DNA from: an uncultured Paracoccaceae bacterium
Lineage (GTDB): Bacteria; Pseudomonadota; Alphaproteobacteria; Rhodobacterales; Rhodobacteraceae
Length of the DNA stretch: 38,216 nucleotides
Direction of reading: 5' to 3'
Assembly (NCBI GenBank): GCA_937995865.1
Contig: CALKJA010000159.1
Location: 1 to 38,216, forward strand
How positions within the stretch are numbered: the first letter of the stretch is position 1; each line of letters opens with the position of its first letter. This document shows, in pieces, positions 1 through 8,506 of this stretch. Position numbers and translations under genes: made by a program. The notes under the pieces were generated by a model that saw only the letters and a program-made list of their open reading frames with translations, made no database searches and was not told the origin of the DNA.

Positions 1-1092
1 GAGTTGTTGCAGTATGAGCCAGCGACCGATCAGGTGGAAAAGACCCCGATCGTGATTTTCCCGCCCTGGATCAATAAATTCTACATTCTCGATCTCAAAG
101 CGCAGAACAGCTTGATCAAATGGCTTGTTGAACAAGGCCACACTGTATTTGTCGTGAGTTGGGTAAACCCCGATTCGTCATACGCAGATGTATCGATGCT
201 CGACTATGTCGAAGACGGTTACGAAACCGCGATTGCACAAGCCAAAAAGGCAGCAAAGGTCAAGAAGCTCAATCTGGTTGGGTATTGTATTGCCGGCACG
301 ACGCTTGCGTTGACGCTGGCACGTCGGGCCAAACGTGGCGAACGTGATGATATCAACTCAGCCACATTCTTTACGACATTAACCGATTTTTCGGACCAAG
401 GCGAAGTCGGGGTGTTTCTAAACAACGATTTCATTCATGGGATCGAGGCAGAGTGCAATCGCACGGGCCTGCTGGAATCAGTCTATATGGCCAAAACGTT
501 CAGCTATTTGCGCTCCAATGATCTGATCTATGGCCCGGCCATCAAAAGCTACATGATGGGGCAGGCACCGCCTGCGTTTGATCTGCTCTACTGGAATGGG
601 GATAGCACGAACCTGCCGGGCACCATGGCTGTGCAGTATCTAAAAGGGCTGTGCCGGGACGATCATTTTGCCAATGGCGGTTTCAAGCTGGGAGAAGACA
701 CGCTTTACCTTCAAGAGGTTGATGTGCCGCTCTGTGCAATCGCGTGCGAGACCGATCACATCGCCGCTTGGAAATCCTCGTTTTACGGCGTGCAAAAGAT
801 GAGCAGCCCCGACAAGACTTTTATCCTGTCAGAGAGCGGTCACATCGCGGGGATCGTGAACCCACCGTCCAAAAAGAAGTATGGGCATTATACGAATACC
901 GATATGGCCCGCGCCGCAGATCCTTGGAAGCAGAGCGCTCAGTTCAACGAGGGGTCATGGTGGCCGCTGTGGGATGCATGGCTCAAGGAGCGCTCAGATG
1001 GGACAGTAAAGGCGCGCAAACCGGGCGGCGCCAAGCATGATTCCCTACCCAAAGCCCCTGGGTCTTATGTGACAGCCACTGTAACCCGCTGA
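1..1092 (+). CDS. phaC: Class I poly(3-hydroxyalkanoate) synthase, C-terminal part
   Basis: Polymerises 3-hydroxyacyl-CoA into polyhydroxyalkanoate at the surface of storage granules. The reading frame is open to the first base of the window, so the N-terminal part lies outside; the TTG at position 4 is not a real start. Numbering from that TTG, the PhaC-type lipase box GYCIAGTT carries the nucleophile Cys95. The other triad members are probably Asp251 (ETDHIAAW) and His280 (SGHIAGIVNPP). The PhaC-typical WNGDSTNLPG and the C-terminal GSWWPLW segment are also present. About 362 residues are visible; class I enzymes run to roughly 570-600. The phasin gene follows after 129 bases and phaR after that, the standard arrangement. 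Family and function are very secure. Confidence 0.97.
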   Translation, partial: ELLQYEPATDQVEKTPIVIFPPWINKFYILDLKAQNSLIKWLVEQGHTVFVVSWVNPDSSYADVSMLDYVEDGYETAIAQAKKAAKVKKLNLVGYCIAGTTLALTLARRAKRGERDDINSATFFTTLTDFSDQGEVGVFLNNDFIHGIEAECNRTGLLESVYMAKTFSYLRSNDLIYGPAIKSYMMGQAPPAFDLLYWNGDSTNLPGTMAVQYLKGLCRDDHFANGGFKLGEDTLYLQEVDVPLCAIACETDHIAAWKSSFYGVQKMSSPDKTFILSESGHIAGIVNPPSKKKYGHYTNTDMARAADPWKQSAQFNEGSWWPLWDAWLKERSDGTVKARKPGGAKHDSLPKAPGSYVTATVTR

Positions 1093-1118
1093 TATCACGG
1101 TAATTCAGGAGTTTTATG

Positions 1119-1157
1119 CTGCGATGCAGAAAAAACTCTTGAAATGCCGCGGTGCAG
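1119..1157 (+). promoter_or_regulatory. Putative PhaR operator and phaP promoter region
   Basis: The phaC-phaP gap holds the palindrome CTGCGATGCAG (1119-1129), which fits the CTGC-N3/4-GCAG motif described for PhaR in Paracoccus and Rhodobacter. A second copy, CCGCGGTGCAG (1147-1157), has one mismatch. Between them lies TTGAAA (1139-1144). A -10-like TAGTTA follows 17 bases later, at 1162-1167. The second site would then sit inside the promoter spacer, a good position for repression. The palindromes are seen; the function is inferred from the phasin gene downstream and phaR next to it. Confidence 0.55.
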
Positions 1158-1221
1158 CATATAGTTATCTTTCAGACGCACAAACCGGGAGCGCCCGGCC
1201 CGCAGATCAAAGGATAGTACA

Positions 1222-1665
1222 ATGGCTAAGCAGCAAGATTTCACAGCGATGTTCAAAGACATGATGGGCGCATTCCCAGTCGACACAAAAGCGATGGAAG
1301 ATGCATTCTCCACATCAGCGACTTTCTCTGAAAAGATGAGTGCCGTTGCTCTTGAAGCGGCTGAGAAATCTTCTGAAGTGTCCACCAAATGGACCAAGGC
1401 AACTCTGGGCAAAGTGTCAGACGTTTCCAAAGCCAAAACAGATCCCGCTGACTACACGAAAGCGATGACAGATTTCGCTTCCTTCTCTGCCGAAACAGCA
1501 GCCGAACACATGGCTACATTTGCTGAAATTGCGAAGAAAGTGCAGATGGACACGGTTGAACTCATGCTTGCCGCTGGCAAAGACATGACGGAAGAAGCAA
1601 CCGCCGCAGTCAAAAAGGCCACTGACGAAGTGACCAAGACAGCGAAGAAAGCCACAGCTAAGTAA
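1222..1665 (+). CDS. phaP: Phasin (polyhydroxyalkanoate granule protein)
   Basis: A 147-residue protein that coats polyhydroxyalkanoate granules and controls their size and number. It is alanine-, lysine- and threonine-rich and almost wholly helical in appearance, with no signal peptide or membrane segment. Helical stretches resembling the phasin domain span about residues 20-125, and a lysine- and alanine-rich tail ends the protein. The length is normal for alphaproteobacterial phasins. The ATG at 1222 is preceded by AAAGGA with 7 bases of spacing. It lies between phaC and phaR, behind a probable PhaR operator, so it is probably repressed when no polymer is present. A strong terminator follows. 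The product is secure from context plus composition; the family is too divergent in sequence for composition alone. Confidence 0.9.
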   Translation: MAKQQDFTAMFKDMMGAFPVDTKAMEDAFSTSATFSEKMSAVALEAAEKSSEVSTKWTKATLGKVSDVSKAKTDPADYTKAMTDFASFSAETAAEHMATFAEIAKKVQMDTVELMLAAGKDMTEEATAAVKKATDEVTKTAKKATAK

Positions 1666-1711
1666 GTTTCCTGAACACGCCACATTCCTCCCATTTTGTG
1701 GTGTGATTACT

Positions 1712-1742
1712 GGGCGGGCCTTCGTGGCCCGCCCTTTTTTTT
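1712..1742 (+). terminator. Rho-independent terminator after phaP
   Basis: A perfect 9-bp stem, GGGCGGGCC paired with GGCCCGCCC around the loop TTCGT, is followed directly by eight T. This would separate the highly expressed phasin transcript from phaR. Confidence 0.93.
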
Positions 1743-1828
1743 GTGCGTTTTTGTTTGGATATTCTGCGGTTGCGAGTTAGCGTTCTGCAACGCCGCATAC
1801 GCGGACTGATGTCGGGGAGGACGCGCGC

Positions 1829-2395
1829 ATGAGCAAAACTGAAGAACCGCTACTGATAAAGCGTTATGCCAGCCGAAGACTCTACAACACGGAAACGTCT
1901 GATTATGTGACGCTGGATGATATCGCGAGCTTTATTCGTGACGGCCGTGAAGTGCAAATCGTGGACCTAAAGTCCGGTGATGATTTAACGCGCCAATATC
2001 TTTTACAGATAATCGCAGATCACGAAAGCAAGGGTGAGAGTGTTCTGCCAGTGACCGTGCTGACGGATCTTGTGCGCAGCTACACCACACAAGCAACCAG
2101 CGTTGTGCCTGAGTTTCTTGCCGCGTCTTTTGAAATGCTTCGTGACGGGCAATCCAAGATGATGGACCAGATGGGTGGCATGAACCCAATGGCCAATATG
2201 CCGGGTTTTGATGCGATGAAGTCTCAGCAAGAGGCTTTTATGAAAGCGCTGTCTGGTGGTGGTATGGTCGGGGGCCCCGGCTGGCCGATGCCTGGTACTA
2301 CCACGCCTAAGAGCGCAAGCGCGTCCGATGAAGAAGACCTTGATACAATTAAGAAGCAACTTGCTGAACTGCAGGACAAACTTTCAAAGCTCTGA
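1829..2395 (+). CDS. phaR: Polyhydroxyalkanoate synthesis repressor PhaR
   Basis: DNA-binding repressor that senses polyhydroxyalkanoate granules and controls phasin genes. The 188-residue protein opens with the conserved PhaR/PHB N-terminal DNA-binding region, about residues 8-70, including KRYASRRLYNTETSDYVTL and the DDIASFIRDG segment. A PHB-accumulation regulatory region (about 70-120, VTVLTDLVRSY) follows. The tail is rich in Met, Gly and Pro and ends in a short coiled-coil-like helix (KKQLAELQDKLSKL). The ATG at 1829 has GGGGAGGA just upstream. It is the third gene of the phaC-phaP-phaR set but has its own leader after the phaP terminator. TGC-rich half-palindromes near 1764-1790 may allow autoregulation, but they do not match the operator consensus well. 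Confidence 0.95.
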   Translation: MSKTEEPLLIKRYASRRLYNTETSDYVTLDDIASFIRDGREVQIVDLKSGDDLTRQYLLQIIADHESKGESVLPVTVLTDLVRSYTTQATSVVPEFLAASFEMLRDGQSKMMDQMGGMNPMANMPGFDAMKSQQEAFMKALSGGGMVGGPGWPMPGTTTPKSASASDEEDLDTIKKQLAELQDKLSKL

Positions 2396-2420
2396 CCGCA
2401 GGTAGCAGAACAAACAGAAG

Positions 2421-2450
2421 GGCCCGTAAGTGATCACTTGCGGGCCTTTC
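2421..2450. terminator. Bidirectional terminator between phaR and the helicase gene
   Basis: A 12-bp stem (GGCCCGTAAGTG paired with CACTTGCGGGCC, one G-T wobble) with a 2-base apex lies between two converging genes. It is followed by TTTCGTTT on the plus strand, and A-rich sequence precedes it, so it can serve both directions. Confidence 0.8.
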
Positions 2451-2456
2451 GTTTGA

Positions 2457-3809
2457 TTAGCTTGCTGCCATCGAGCGGCTGCGGCCCCCACCGCCGGATC
2501 CACCACGGCGCCGACGTGATCCGCCCGGCTTTCCACCCGGTGCTCCCCGTCCGCCATGTGACTGTTTTGGTTTGCCGGCTGCGCCGCCCGGTTTACCAGC
2601 ATTAGGTTTCCCACGCCGATTGCCGCCACCACCATTGCGACCGCCGCCGCGTTTGGGTTTGGCTTCTTCCTGATCGCGCTTCCAAGGAAAGTTACCTTCG
2701 GCAACTGGAATGTCGCGCTTCATGGTCTTCTGGATGTCGCGCAATTCGCCCATCTCATCTGGGGCACAAAAGGCGATGGCGGTGCCATCACGGCCGGCGC
2801 GCGCGGTCCGTCCAATCCGGTGGACATAGTTATCAGGGACATTGGGCAGGTCGAAATTATAGACATAAGCAACGCCGGGAATGTCTAGTCCCCGAGCGGC
2901 CACATCTGTGGCAACCAAAATCTCTATCTGACCGTCACGGAAGGCTTTGATAGCGCGGTCGCGTTGGCCTTGGCTTTTGTTGCCGTGGATTGCAGCTGCG
3001 TTGAAGCCTTCCGCAACCAGCGATTTCATCAAACGCTCGGCGCCGTGTTTGGTCCGTGCGAAAACCAGCGCTAACTCACCTGGGTGTTTGGCCAGAAGCT
3101 TGCTCAGCAAGCCTGGCTTTTCGCCCTTGGTGAGGAAGTGGACAACTTGATCCACCTTGTCCGCGGGCTTGCCGGGAGGGGCCGTTTCAACGCGGACCGG
3201 GTCCTTGAGGTAGGATTTGGCCAGCTCGGCCATATCTTTGGGCATCGTTGCCGAAAATAGCATTGTTTGGCGGGGTTCTGGCAAAAGCGGCGCGATGCGG
3301 CGAAGCGCGTGAATAAAGCCCATATCGAGCATTTGATCAGCTTCATCCAGCACAAGATAGCTGGCTTCATCCAGTGTGACCGCGCCGCGATCGAGCAAGT
3401 CAATCAGACGACCCGGCGTGGCCACAAGAATGTCCGTGCCCCGTTCCAAACGATTGGCCTGGGCATTGATCGATACGCCACCCACCACAAGGTTGACTCT
3501 AAGGTGATTGCCGCGTGTGTAGCTGGCAAGGTTCTCTTGGATCTGCTTGGCAAGCTCGCGGGTTGGCGCAAGGATCAGCGCTCGTGCGCCTTTGCGGGGG
3601 GCTTTGCCTTCGATCTGGTTGAGATAATGGATAAGCGGAAGGCCAAACGCCGCCGTTTTGCCGGTGCCTGTCTGGGCCAACCCCATAACATCGCGACCTT
3701 CCAGCGCAAGTGGAATGGCTTTGACTTGAATTGGAGTCGGGTCGGTAATGCCTTGTTCTGCGAGCAGTTCCACCATGCGGGGCTTAAGGCCCAATTCTTC
3801 GAAATTCAT
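2457..3809 (-). CDS. DEAD-box ATP-dependent RNA helicase, RhlE-like
   Basis: Unwinds RNA duplexes in ribosome assembly or RNA decay. The two RecA-like domains cover about residues 1-375 of 450. Motifs seen in order: the Q motif PTPIQ (25-29), motif I AQTGTGK (45-51), Ia PTRELA, Ib TPGR, DEAD (155-158), SAT (186-188), then LVFARTK, ATDVAARGLDIPGV and motif VI HRIGRTARAG. The last 75 residues are a disordered Gly, Arg and Lys tail, which would add nonspecific RNA binding. RhlE is the best subfamily match, but the exact paralogue is not certain. The ATG at 3809 has AAGGA 9 bases upstream. It converges on phaR and shares a terminator with it. Its leader contains a strong hairpin that may regulate expression. 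Confidence 0.94.
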   Translation of the reverse strand: MNFEELGLKPRMVELLAEQGITDPTPIQVKAIPLALEGRDVMGLAQTGTGKTAAFGLPLIHYLNQIEGKAPRKGARALILAPTRELAKQIQENLASYTRGNHLRVNLVVGGVSINAQANRLERGTDILVATPGRLIDLLDRGAVTLDEASYLVLDEADQMLDMGFIHALRRIAPLLPEPRQTMLFSATMPKDMAELAKSYLKDPVRVETAPPGKPADKVDQVVHFLTKGEKPGLLSKLLAKHPGELALVFARTKHGAERLMKSLVAEGFNAAAIHGNKSQGQRDRAIKAFRDGQIEILVATDVAARGLDIPGVAYVYNFDLPNVPDNYVHRIGRTARAGRDGTAIAFCAPDEMGELRDIQKTMKRDIPVAEGNFPWKRDQEEAKPKRGGGRNGGGGNRRGKPNAGKPGGAAGKPKQSHGGRGAPGGKPGGSRRRRGGSGGGGRSRSMAAS

Positions 3810-3838
3810 TTAGATAAATCCTTGATCGTGTTTGATCA

Positions 3839-3858
3839 GGCGCGTGAGATCACGCGCC
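3839..3858. promoter_or_regulatory. Strong dyad or hairpin in the helicase leader
   Basis: GGCGCGTGA-GA-TCACGCGCC is a perfect 9-bp inverted repeat 30-50 bases upstream of the helicase ATG. No T tract follows, so it is not an ordinary terminator. It could be an operator or a 5' UTR hairpin. The rest of the 296-base gap (3859-4105) is GC-rich with no supportable gene, only a weak TTGAC...GTCAA dyad near 4039-4070 downstream of the aminotransferase. Confidence 0.45.
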
Positions 3859-4105
3859 AGTGGCCACCCCAAAGGGTCGCGATGCAGTTGGTGACGCGCG
3901 GCTCTGAATGCCGGGGCCGGATGCCCCGCGATGCGGCTACGCGTTTGCACCCCTGCGTGATGTGGGAGCTATGAGTAGTGTGCGAGGCGGGGGCCAAACC
4001 GGCCCGGCTGCTCACGCGGCAGCGGCTCTCGCGATGGGCTTGACATGGAGGCTCCGCGGCGCCAAGTCAACTGGGCGCAGCGAAATTTATCGAAATCAAA
4101 GTCAC

Positions 4106-5476
4106 TTAGGCGAGGTCTTTGAAAACCTGTGTGAGTGCTGCATCTAGTTTGCTGAACATTTCGTCCATTTGACCATCTGTCATGATGTAAGGTGGGCAAA
4201 GTACGATGGATTGGCCAAGCGGGCGGCAAATCAAACCATGATCGGTACATGTGTTTGCGATCCGCTCCGAGACGCTCAGGTGCCCTTCGAAAGGGGTTTT
4301 GCTGTCTCGGTCGCGCACAGCCTCGAGCGCGCCCATAAGGCCCTTGCCCCTGACCTCGCCGATATTTGCGTGGCTGGACATGATCGCTTGCATCCCGGCC
4401 TCAAAGCGCGGGATCAGCGTACGTGCCTGATCCGCCAAGCCCTCATCAAGGATCACTTCAATGGACTTCAGTGCTATGGCGCAGCCAACGGGGTGACCTG
4501 ACGCGGTAAAACCATGCGGAAACTCTTCGATGGCCTCTGACGCGGCTTGCAGTCTTTCGGTCAACTCTGGTCCAAGGATGACAGCCCCCATTGGGAAAAA
4601 GCCGGCCGTGAGGCATTTGGACGAAATGATCGCATCCGGCATGAACCCGTAAGCCTCGCAACCCCAGGTTTCGCCTGTGCGGCCAAAGCCGCAGATCACC
4701 TCATCCGAGATAAGCGGGATTCCGTGTTTCTTGAGGATTGGTTGGATGGCCTGGAAATAACCAGCGGACGGGGGGATCACACCGCCTGCGCCCATCACCG
4801 GCTCTGCAAAGAACCCTGCGATCGTGTCCGCGCCTTCATGCGCGATTATATCTTCCAACTCTTTGGCAAGGCGCGCGGTGAATTGCGTTTCGCTTTCACC
4901 TTCCAGGCCCTCGCGCCAATAATGCGGGCAAGTCAGGTGCAGGAAATCCGGCAAAGGCAGGCCGAAAACCTGATTGTAAGGCTTTGCCGTCATCGACGCA
5001 GAGACAGCCGTTACACCGTGATAAGCATTCTTGCGAGTGATGATTTTGCGCCGCTGTGGCGCGCTCTCCGCCCCTCCAAGAAACCATAGCATTTTAACCA
5101 TCGTGTCATTCGCTTCGGATCCAGAGTTCGTGTAGAACACTTTCCCATCTTCGAAAGGTGAGACTTCAATAAGTTTTTCCGAAAGCTGCACGGTTTCCTG
5201 TGCCATACGGCCAAAAAACGCGTGATAGCCGGGAAACTTCGCATAAGCGGCTTGGGCGGCCTCGGTCAGGCCGGGATGATCAAACCCAGCGACCATGTTC
5301 CAAAGGCCCGAATTTGCATCAAGGTAATCGCGGCCATGCACATCTGTGATATAGGGGCCGTGGCCGCCGGTGAGGATAACCGCACCGCGATCATGGATCG
5401 TGGGCAGGTCTGTGAAGCCGTAAAAGCTGTGACGGTCGGCGCGGGATTCCCAAGAATTGGGGCTGTGGTCTTTCAT
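4106..5476 (-). CDS. Class III pyridoxal-phosphate aminotransferase, probably amine:pyruvate type
   Basis: Transfers an amino group from an amine or omega-amino acid, most likely to pyruvate. The fold is class III throughout: NSGSEAND (phosphate binding), AYHG (ring stacking), SDEVICGFGRTG with the cofactor aspartate, and the Schiff-base lysine in SSKCLTAGFFPMG. It resembles SpuC-type putrescine:pyruvate aminotransferases in length (456 residues) and motif wording. The ORF track begins at a GTG at 5491; the ATG at 5476 is preferred because relatives begin close to it, although neither site has a good ribosome binding site. It is the last gene of the amine cluster and lies 176 bases after the FAD oxidoreductase. 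The substrate is not known; putrescine or a similar amine is the best guess. Confidence 0.88.
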   Translation of the reverse strand: MKDHSPNSWESRADRHSFYGFTDLPTIHDRGAVILTGGHGPYITDVHGRDYLDANSGLWNMVAGFDHPGLTEAAQAAYAKFPGYHAFFGRMAQETVQLSEKLIEVSPFEDGKVFYTNSGSEANDTMVKMLWFLGGAESAPQRRKIITRKNAYHGVTAVSASMTAKPYNQVFGLPLPDFLHLTCPHYWREGLEGESETQFTARLAKELEDIIAHEGADTIAGFFAEPVMGAGGVIPPSAGYFQAIQPILKKHGIPLISDEVICGFGRTGETWGCEAYGFMPDAIISSKCLTAGFFPMGAVILGPELTERLQAASEAIEEFPHGFTASGHPVGCAIALKSIEVILDEGLADQARTLIPRFEAGMQAIMSSHANIGEVRGKGLMGALEAVRDRDSKTPFEGHLSVSERIANTCTDHGLICRPLGQSIVLCPPYIMTDGQMDEMFSKLDAALTQVFKDLA

Positions 5477-5528
5477 GGTGACGTCTTTCACTGGGTCTTT
5501 GCGGGGGCGCGAATCTTTTGCAAAAAAT

Positions 5529-5553
5529 CGGAGCCTCCGGCGGGAGTTTTTGG
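5529..5553. repeat. Rhodobacterales-type intergenic element (CCTCCGGCGGGAGTTTTTGG)
   Basis: The core CCTCCGGCGGGAGTTTTTGG resembles a short intergenic motif that I recall as very common in Rhodobacteraceae genomes. It forms a short CTCC/GGAG hairpin followed by T residues on the plus strand. On the minus strand CGGAGGCTCCG is followed by ATTTTTT. It lies between the FAD oxidoreductase and the aminotransferase and may attenuate transcription. I saw only this copy in the window. Confidence 0.4.
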
Positions 5554-5652
5554 ATCATTGAAGCAGGCGGGCTGTGCCCATATTGCTCTGGCGCTATGCA
5601 GGCGGCGCTTTGAACCAGGACCAAAGGCCGGAATTGGTGTGAAAGGGGTCAG

Positions 5653-6945
5653 TCATAAACCCAGCCTATCACGCAAACCGTACCACGTCATTGCCAGAGT
5701 AAGGATCGGCGCACGGAACGCGCTTCCGCCCGGAAAGGCCGGCGTCGGGAGTTGGGACAGGGTGTCAAAGCGTTCGGCCTGACCAGCAATCGCTTCCGCA
5801 ATGGTGCGCCCGGCGATGGCCGTAAGAGCAACGCCGTGACCAGAGAAACCGCCTGCTGCCAGCGTAGAGGGGCCAATGCGTTCCACAAATGGCACGCGTG
5901 TCATCGTGATGCCCAAAGTGCCGCCCCAGACGTGAGAAAAGCGTGTACCCGCAAGCTGCGGGAAAAGTGAAACCATGCGCTCGTGCAGTCGTGTTTGGAT
6001 GTCTTTGGGAAAGCCGATGCCGTAATTCTCGCGGCCTCCAAAAAGAAAGCGACCATCTTCGGACATGCGGTAGTAATTCACCACAAACTTGTCATCGGCC
6101 ACCGCGATATCCTTGGCCAGCACCGCGCGGTGATCGTCCAAAGGTTCGGTCGCGCCGATGAAGCTATTGATTGGGCTTACCTTTGCCGCATAACGCTTGT
6201 TTAGGTTGGGTAGGTAGCCATTGCCCGCAAGCACAATGTGATCAGCTGTCAGTTGCCCGGCATCGGTATTGAGGGTGTTACCGCTTTGGCTGTGAACGGC
6301 CGCGCGTTCGTGGATTGTAACGCCAAGCGCCTCACAGGCCCGGGCCAACCCAAGACAATAGCGCAGCGGATGAATATGGCCTGCCCCGCGATCCAGATAG
6401 CCGCCGCAATAAAGCGGTGATTTGACCAACACGCGAAAGTCATCCGGTTCAAGCCAATCCGCCTGTTCATAGCCGTATTGGGTGCTAAGGTGCTCCAATG
6501 ATGCACGATGATGCGCGGCCTCACGGGATGAGTAGACGCCATGCGCAACGCCGGGCATGAACCGCGCCTCGGGCGCATGCTCAGCACTTAGCGTGCGCAC
6601 CATATCTTTGGCCTCTTCAGATAACGCCCAGAGCGAGCGCGCAGTGCTCTGGCCCAGCTCCGATTCCAACGCGATTTGGTCCATATTGAAACCTGAGCCA
6701 ACCTGCCCGCCATTGCGCCCAGAGGCGCCAAAGCCCACGCGATGGGCCTCAAGAACGGTGACCTGATAGCCCTTTTGCGCAAGATGCAAAGCAGCCGTTA
6801 GCCCAGTAAAACCGGCCCCCACAATTGCAACATCCGCGGTGGCGGTGCCATTCAACGGTGTGCGCTCCGGCTGAAGATCTGCGGTGTCAGCGTACCAACT
6901 TGGCGGATACGCTGCGCGCGCATCATTTCTAAAAAGTGGGTTCAT
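5653..6945 (-). CDS. FAD-dependent amine oxidoreductase, DAO family (PuuB/OrdL-like)
   Basis: Oxidises a C-N bond with FAD. In PuuB-type pathways it acts on a gamma-glutamylated amine and yields an aldehyde and ammonia. The Rossmann dinucleotide motif VAIVGAGFTGLTAALHL lies near residues 39-55, followed by the DAO family signature GASGRNGGQVGSGFN. The C-terminal half has the expected FAD-contact segment GFSGHGVALT. The ORF track starts at 7008, but MNPLFRND at 6945 matches the usual beginning of these proteins and gives 430 residues; the 21 extra residues look like leader sequence. No strong ribosome binding site is visible for either start. It lies between a glutamine-synthetase-like ligase and an aminotransferase, so it probably works on their shared amine substrate. 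Confidence 0.88.
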   Translation of the reverse strand: MNPLFRNDARAAYPPSWYADTADLQPERTPLNGTATADVAIVGAGFTGLTAALHLAQKGYQVTVLEAHRVGFGASGRNGGQVGSGFNMDQIALESELGQSTARSLWALSEEAKDMVRTLSAEHAPEARFMPGVAHGVYSSREAAHHRASLEHLSTQYGYEQADWLEPDDFRVLVKSPLYCGGYLDRGAGHIHPLRYCLGLARACEALGVTIHERAAVHSQSGNTLNTDAGQLTADHIVLAGNGYLPNLNKRYAAKVSPINSFIGATEPLDDHRAVLAKDIAVADDKFVVNYYRMSEDGRFLFGGRENYGIGFPKDIQTRLHERMVSLFPQLAGTRFSHVWGGTLGITMTRVPFVERIGPSTLAAGGFSGHGVALTAIAGRTIAEAIAGQAERFDTLSQLPTPAFPGGSAFRAPILTLAMTWYGLRDRLGL

Positions 6946-7144
6946 GTGGTCAGCTTGTAAATTTGCCGCCGGCGTGGGCGCTGGCTTTGTAGCCCATCCT
7001 TTGGCCATTGGCCTGTCTTGGTTGTTTTGCCAACGACGCGCCCGTGGCAGGTGTCGCTTTGGTTTGCTGCGGCCTTCTTAATCGCGGCGGGGTCTTGGCG
7101 TCGTACGGTGATTTGCAAAGCGCTGTTGTGATTGCCGGCTCTTG

Positions 7145-8506
7145 TCATACATTCGTCAAGAGATGCTCCCGCTCCCATGGGCTGATCACATGCAGGAATT
7201 CATCATATTCTGCGCGTTTTACGATGGAATACACCCGCGCGAATTCGGGCCCGAGGATGTCATGTAGATCTGTTGCTTCGTCAAAAAGGTTGAGTGCTGC
7301 GCCAAATTCGCGGGGGATGTCGCCATCGCCTTCATAGGCATCACCGTAGAACTGCCGTGAGGGGCGTTCGTTATTGATGATCCCAAGGAGGCCCGCCGCT
7401 AGCGACGCGGCAATGCCCAGATAAGGATTACAGTCCATCCCCGCGAGCCGATTTTCGACACGCCTTGCTTCAGGATCTGAGATTGGGACACGGATGCCCG
7501 TGGTGCGATTGTCCCGCGCCCATTCAAGATTGATCGGGGCGGCGTGATCTTTCACATAGCGGCGGTAGCTGTTCACATAGGGGGCTTGCAGCGCGATCGT
7601 GCTGGGCAAATGGTTCTGAAGTCCAGCAATAAAGTGATAGAATGCGTCCGTTTCGCCGCCTTGCGGACCGGTAAAAATATTGTTGCCGTCTGCATCCAAA
7701 AACGAGTGGTGGATATGCATCGCACTGCCCGGCTCATCCGCAATCGGCTTGGCCATAAAGGTGGCATAGCAATCGTGCTTGAGCGCGGCCTCGCGGATCA
7801 GTCGTTTATAGAAAAATACCTCATCGGCGAGCTTCACAGGGTGGCCGTGGCGCAGATTGATCTCAAGCTGACCTGCACCGCCTTCTTGGGTGATGCCATC
7901 GATTTCAAGGCCCATCACCTCAGCGAAATCGTAAATATCATCAATCACTGGGCCATATTCATCCACAGCACTCATGGAATAGGCTTGGCGCGCGGCAGCT
8001 GGGCGGCCGGACCGACCCATCATGGGCTCAATCGGGCGTGCAGGATCAAGATTGCGCGCAACAAGGTAGAATTCCATCTCTGGTGCGACCATTGGCCGGA
8101 GCCCTAGCTTTTCATAGGCCGCAACAACCCGCTTGAGCACATTGCGGGGGGCAAATGGCACGGGCGTGTCGTCCTTTGCATAGGCATCGTGGATCACTTG
8201 CACGGTCCAATCCCCGGTCCACGGCGCGGCCGTTGTGGTGGAATAGTCAGGCTTCAGGATCATATCAGGCTCAGTAAACCCTTCAGGGCCCGCGGCCTCT
8301 CCCCAGCCTCCAGTAAGCGTCTGAAAATAAATCGAATTGGGCAAAAAGAAGTGCGACTGACGATCAAATTTGGATGCGGGCACCGCCTTGCCGCGCGCGA
8401 TGCCGGGTAGGTCCGCAATTATGCACTCTACCTCGTCCAGCTTGCGGTCTAACAAGTAATCTTGTGTGATCTGAGGGCACTGTTTCAGCCAAGGGTTCGC
8501 GCTCAT
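7145..8506 (-). CDS. Glutamine synthetase family ligase, gamma-glutamyl-amine synthetase-like (first paralogue)
   Basis: ATP-dependent ligase of the PuuA/GlnA III family that probably joins glutamate to an amine. At 453 residues it has the N-terminal beta-grasp region, then the catalytic barrel. Metal and substrate residues are seen in EMEFYL (Glu143, Glu145), EGGAGQLEINL (Glu208, Glu215), HIHHS (264-268), the ATP-site NRTTGIRVP and RRVENRLAG. All key residues are present, so it should be active. The ATG at 8506 overlaps the stop of the upstream amidotransferase gene (ATGA), which implies translational coupling. Within the cluster it would supply the gamma-glutamyl amine for the FAD oxidoreductase just downstream. 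Ordinary ammonia-assimilating GlnA is unlikely given context and wording. Confidence 0.9.
   Translation of the reverse strand: MSANPWLKQCPQITQDYLLDRKLDEVECIIADLPGIARGKAVPASKFDRQSHFFLPNSIYFQTLTGGWGEAAGPEGFTEPDMILKPDYSTTTAAPWTGDWTVQVIHDAYAKDDTPVPFAPRNVLKRVVAAYEKLGLRPMVAPEMEFYLVARNLDPARPIEPMMGRSGRPAAARQAYSMSAVDEYGPVIDDIYDFAEVMGLEIDGITQEGGAGQLEINLRHGHPVKLADEVFFYKRLIREAALKHDCYATFMAKPIADEPGSAMHIHHSFLDADGNNIFTGPQGGETDAFYHFIAGLQNHLPSTIALQAPYVNSYRRYVKDHAAPINLEWARDNRTTGIRVPISDPEARRVENRLAGMDCNPYLGIAASLAAGLLGIINNERPSRQFYGDAYEGDGDIPREFGAALNLFDEATDLHDILGPEFARVYSIVKRAEYDEFLHVISPWEREHLLTNV

Noticed and set aside
3267-3974. 235-residue plus-strand ORF opposite the helicase
   Set aside because: Antisense to conserved helicase motifs, with no ribosome binding site or recognisable family.
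4039-4072. TTGAC...GTCAA dyad downstream of the aminotransferase as a terminator
   Set aside because: Only 5 bp of outer stem, a poor interior and no T tract in the needed direction.
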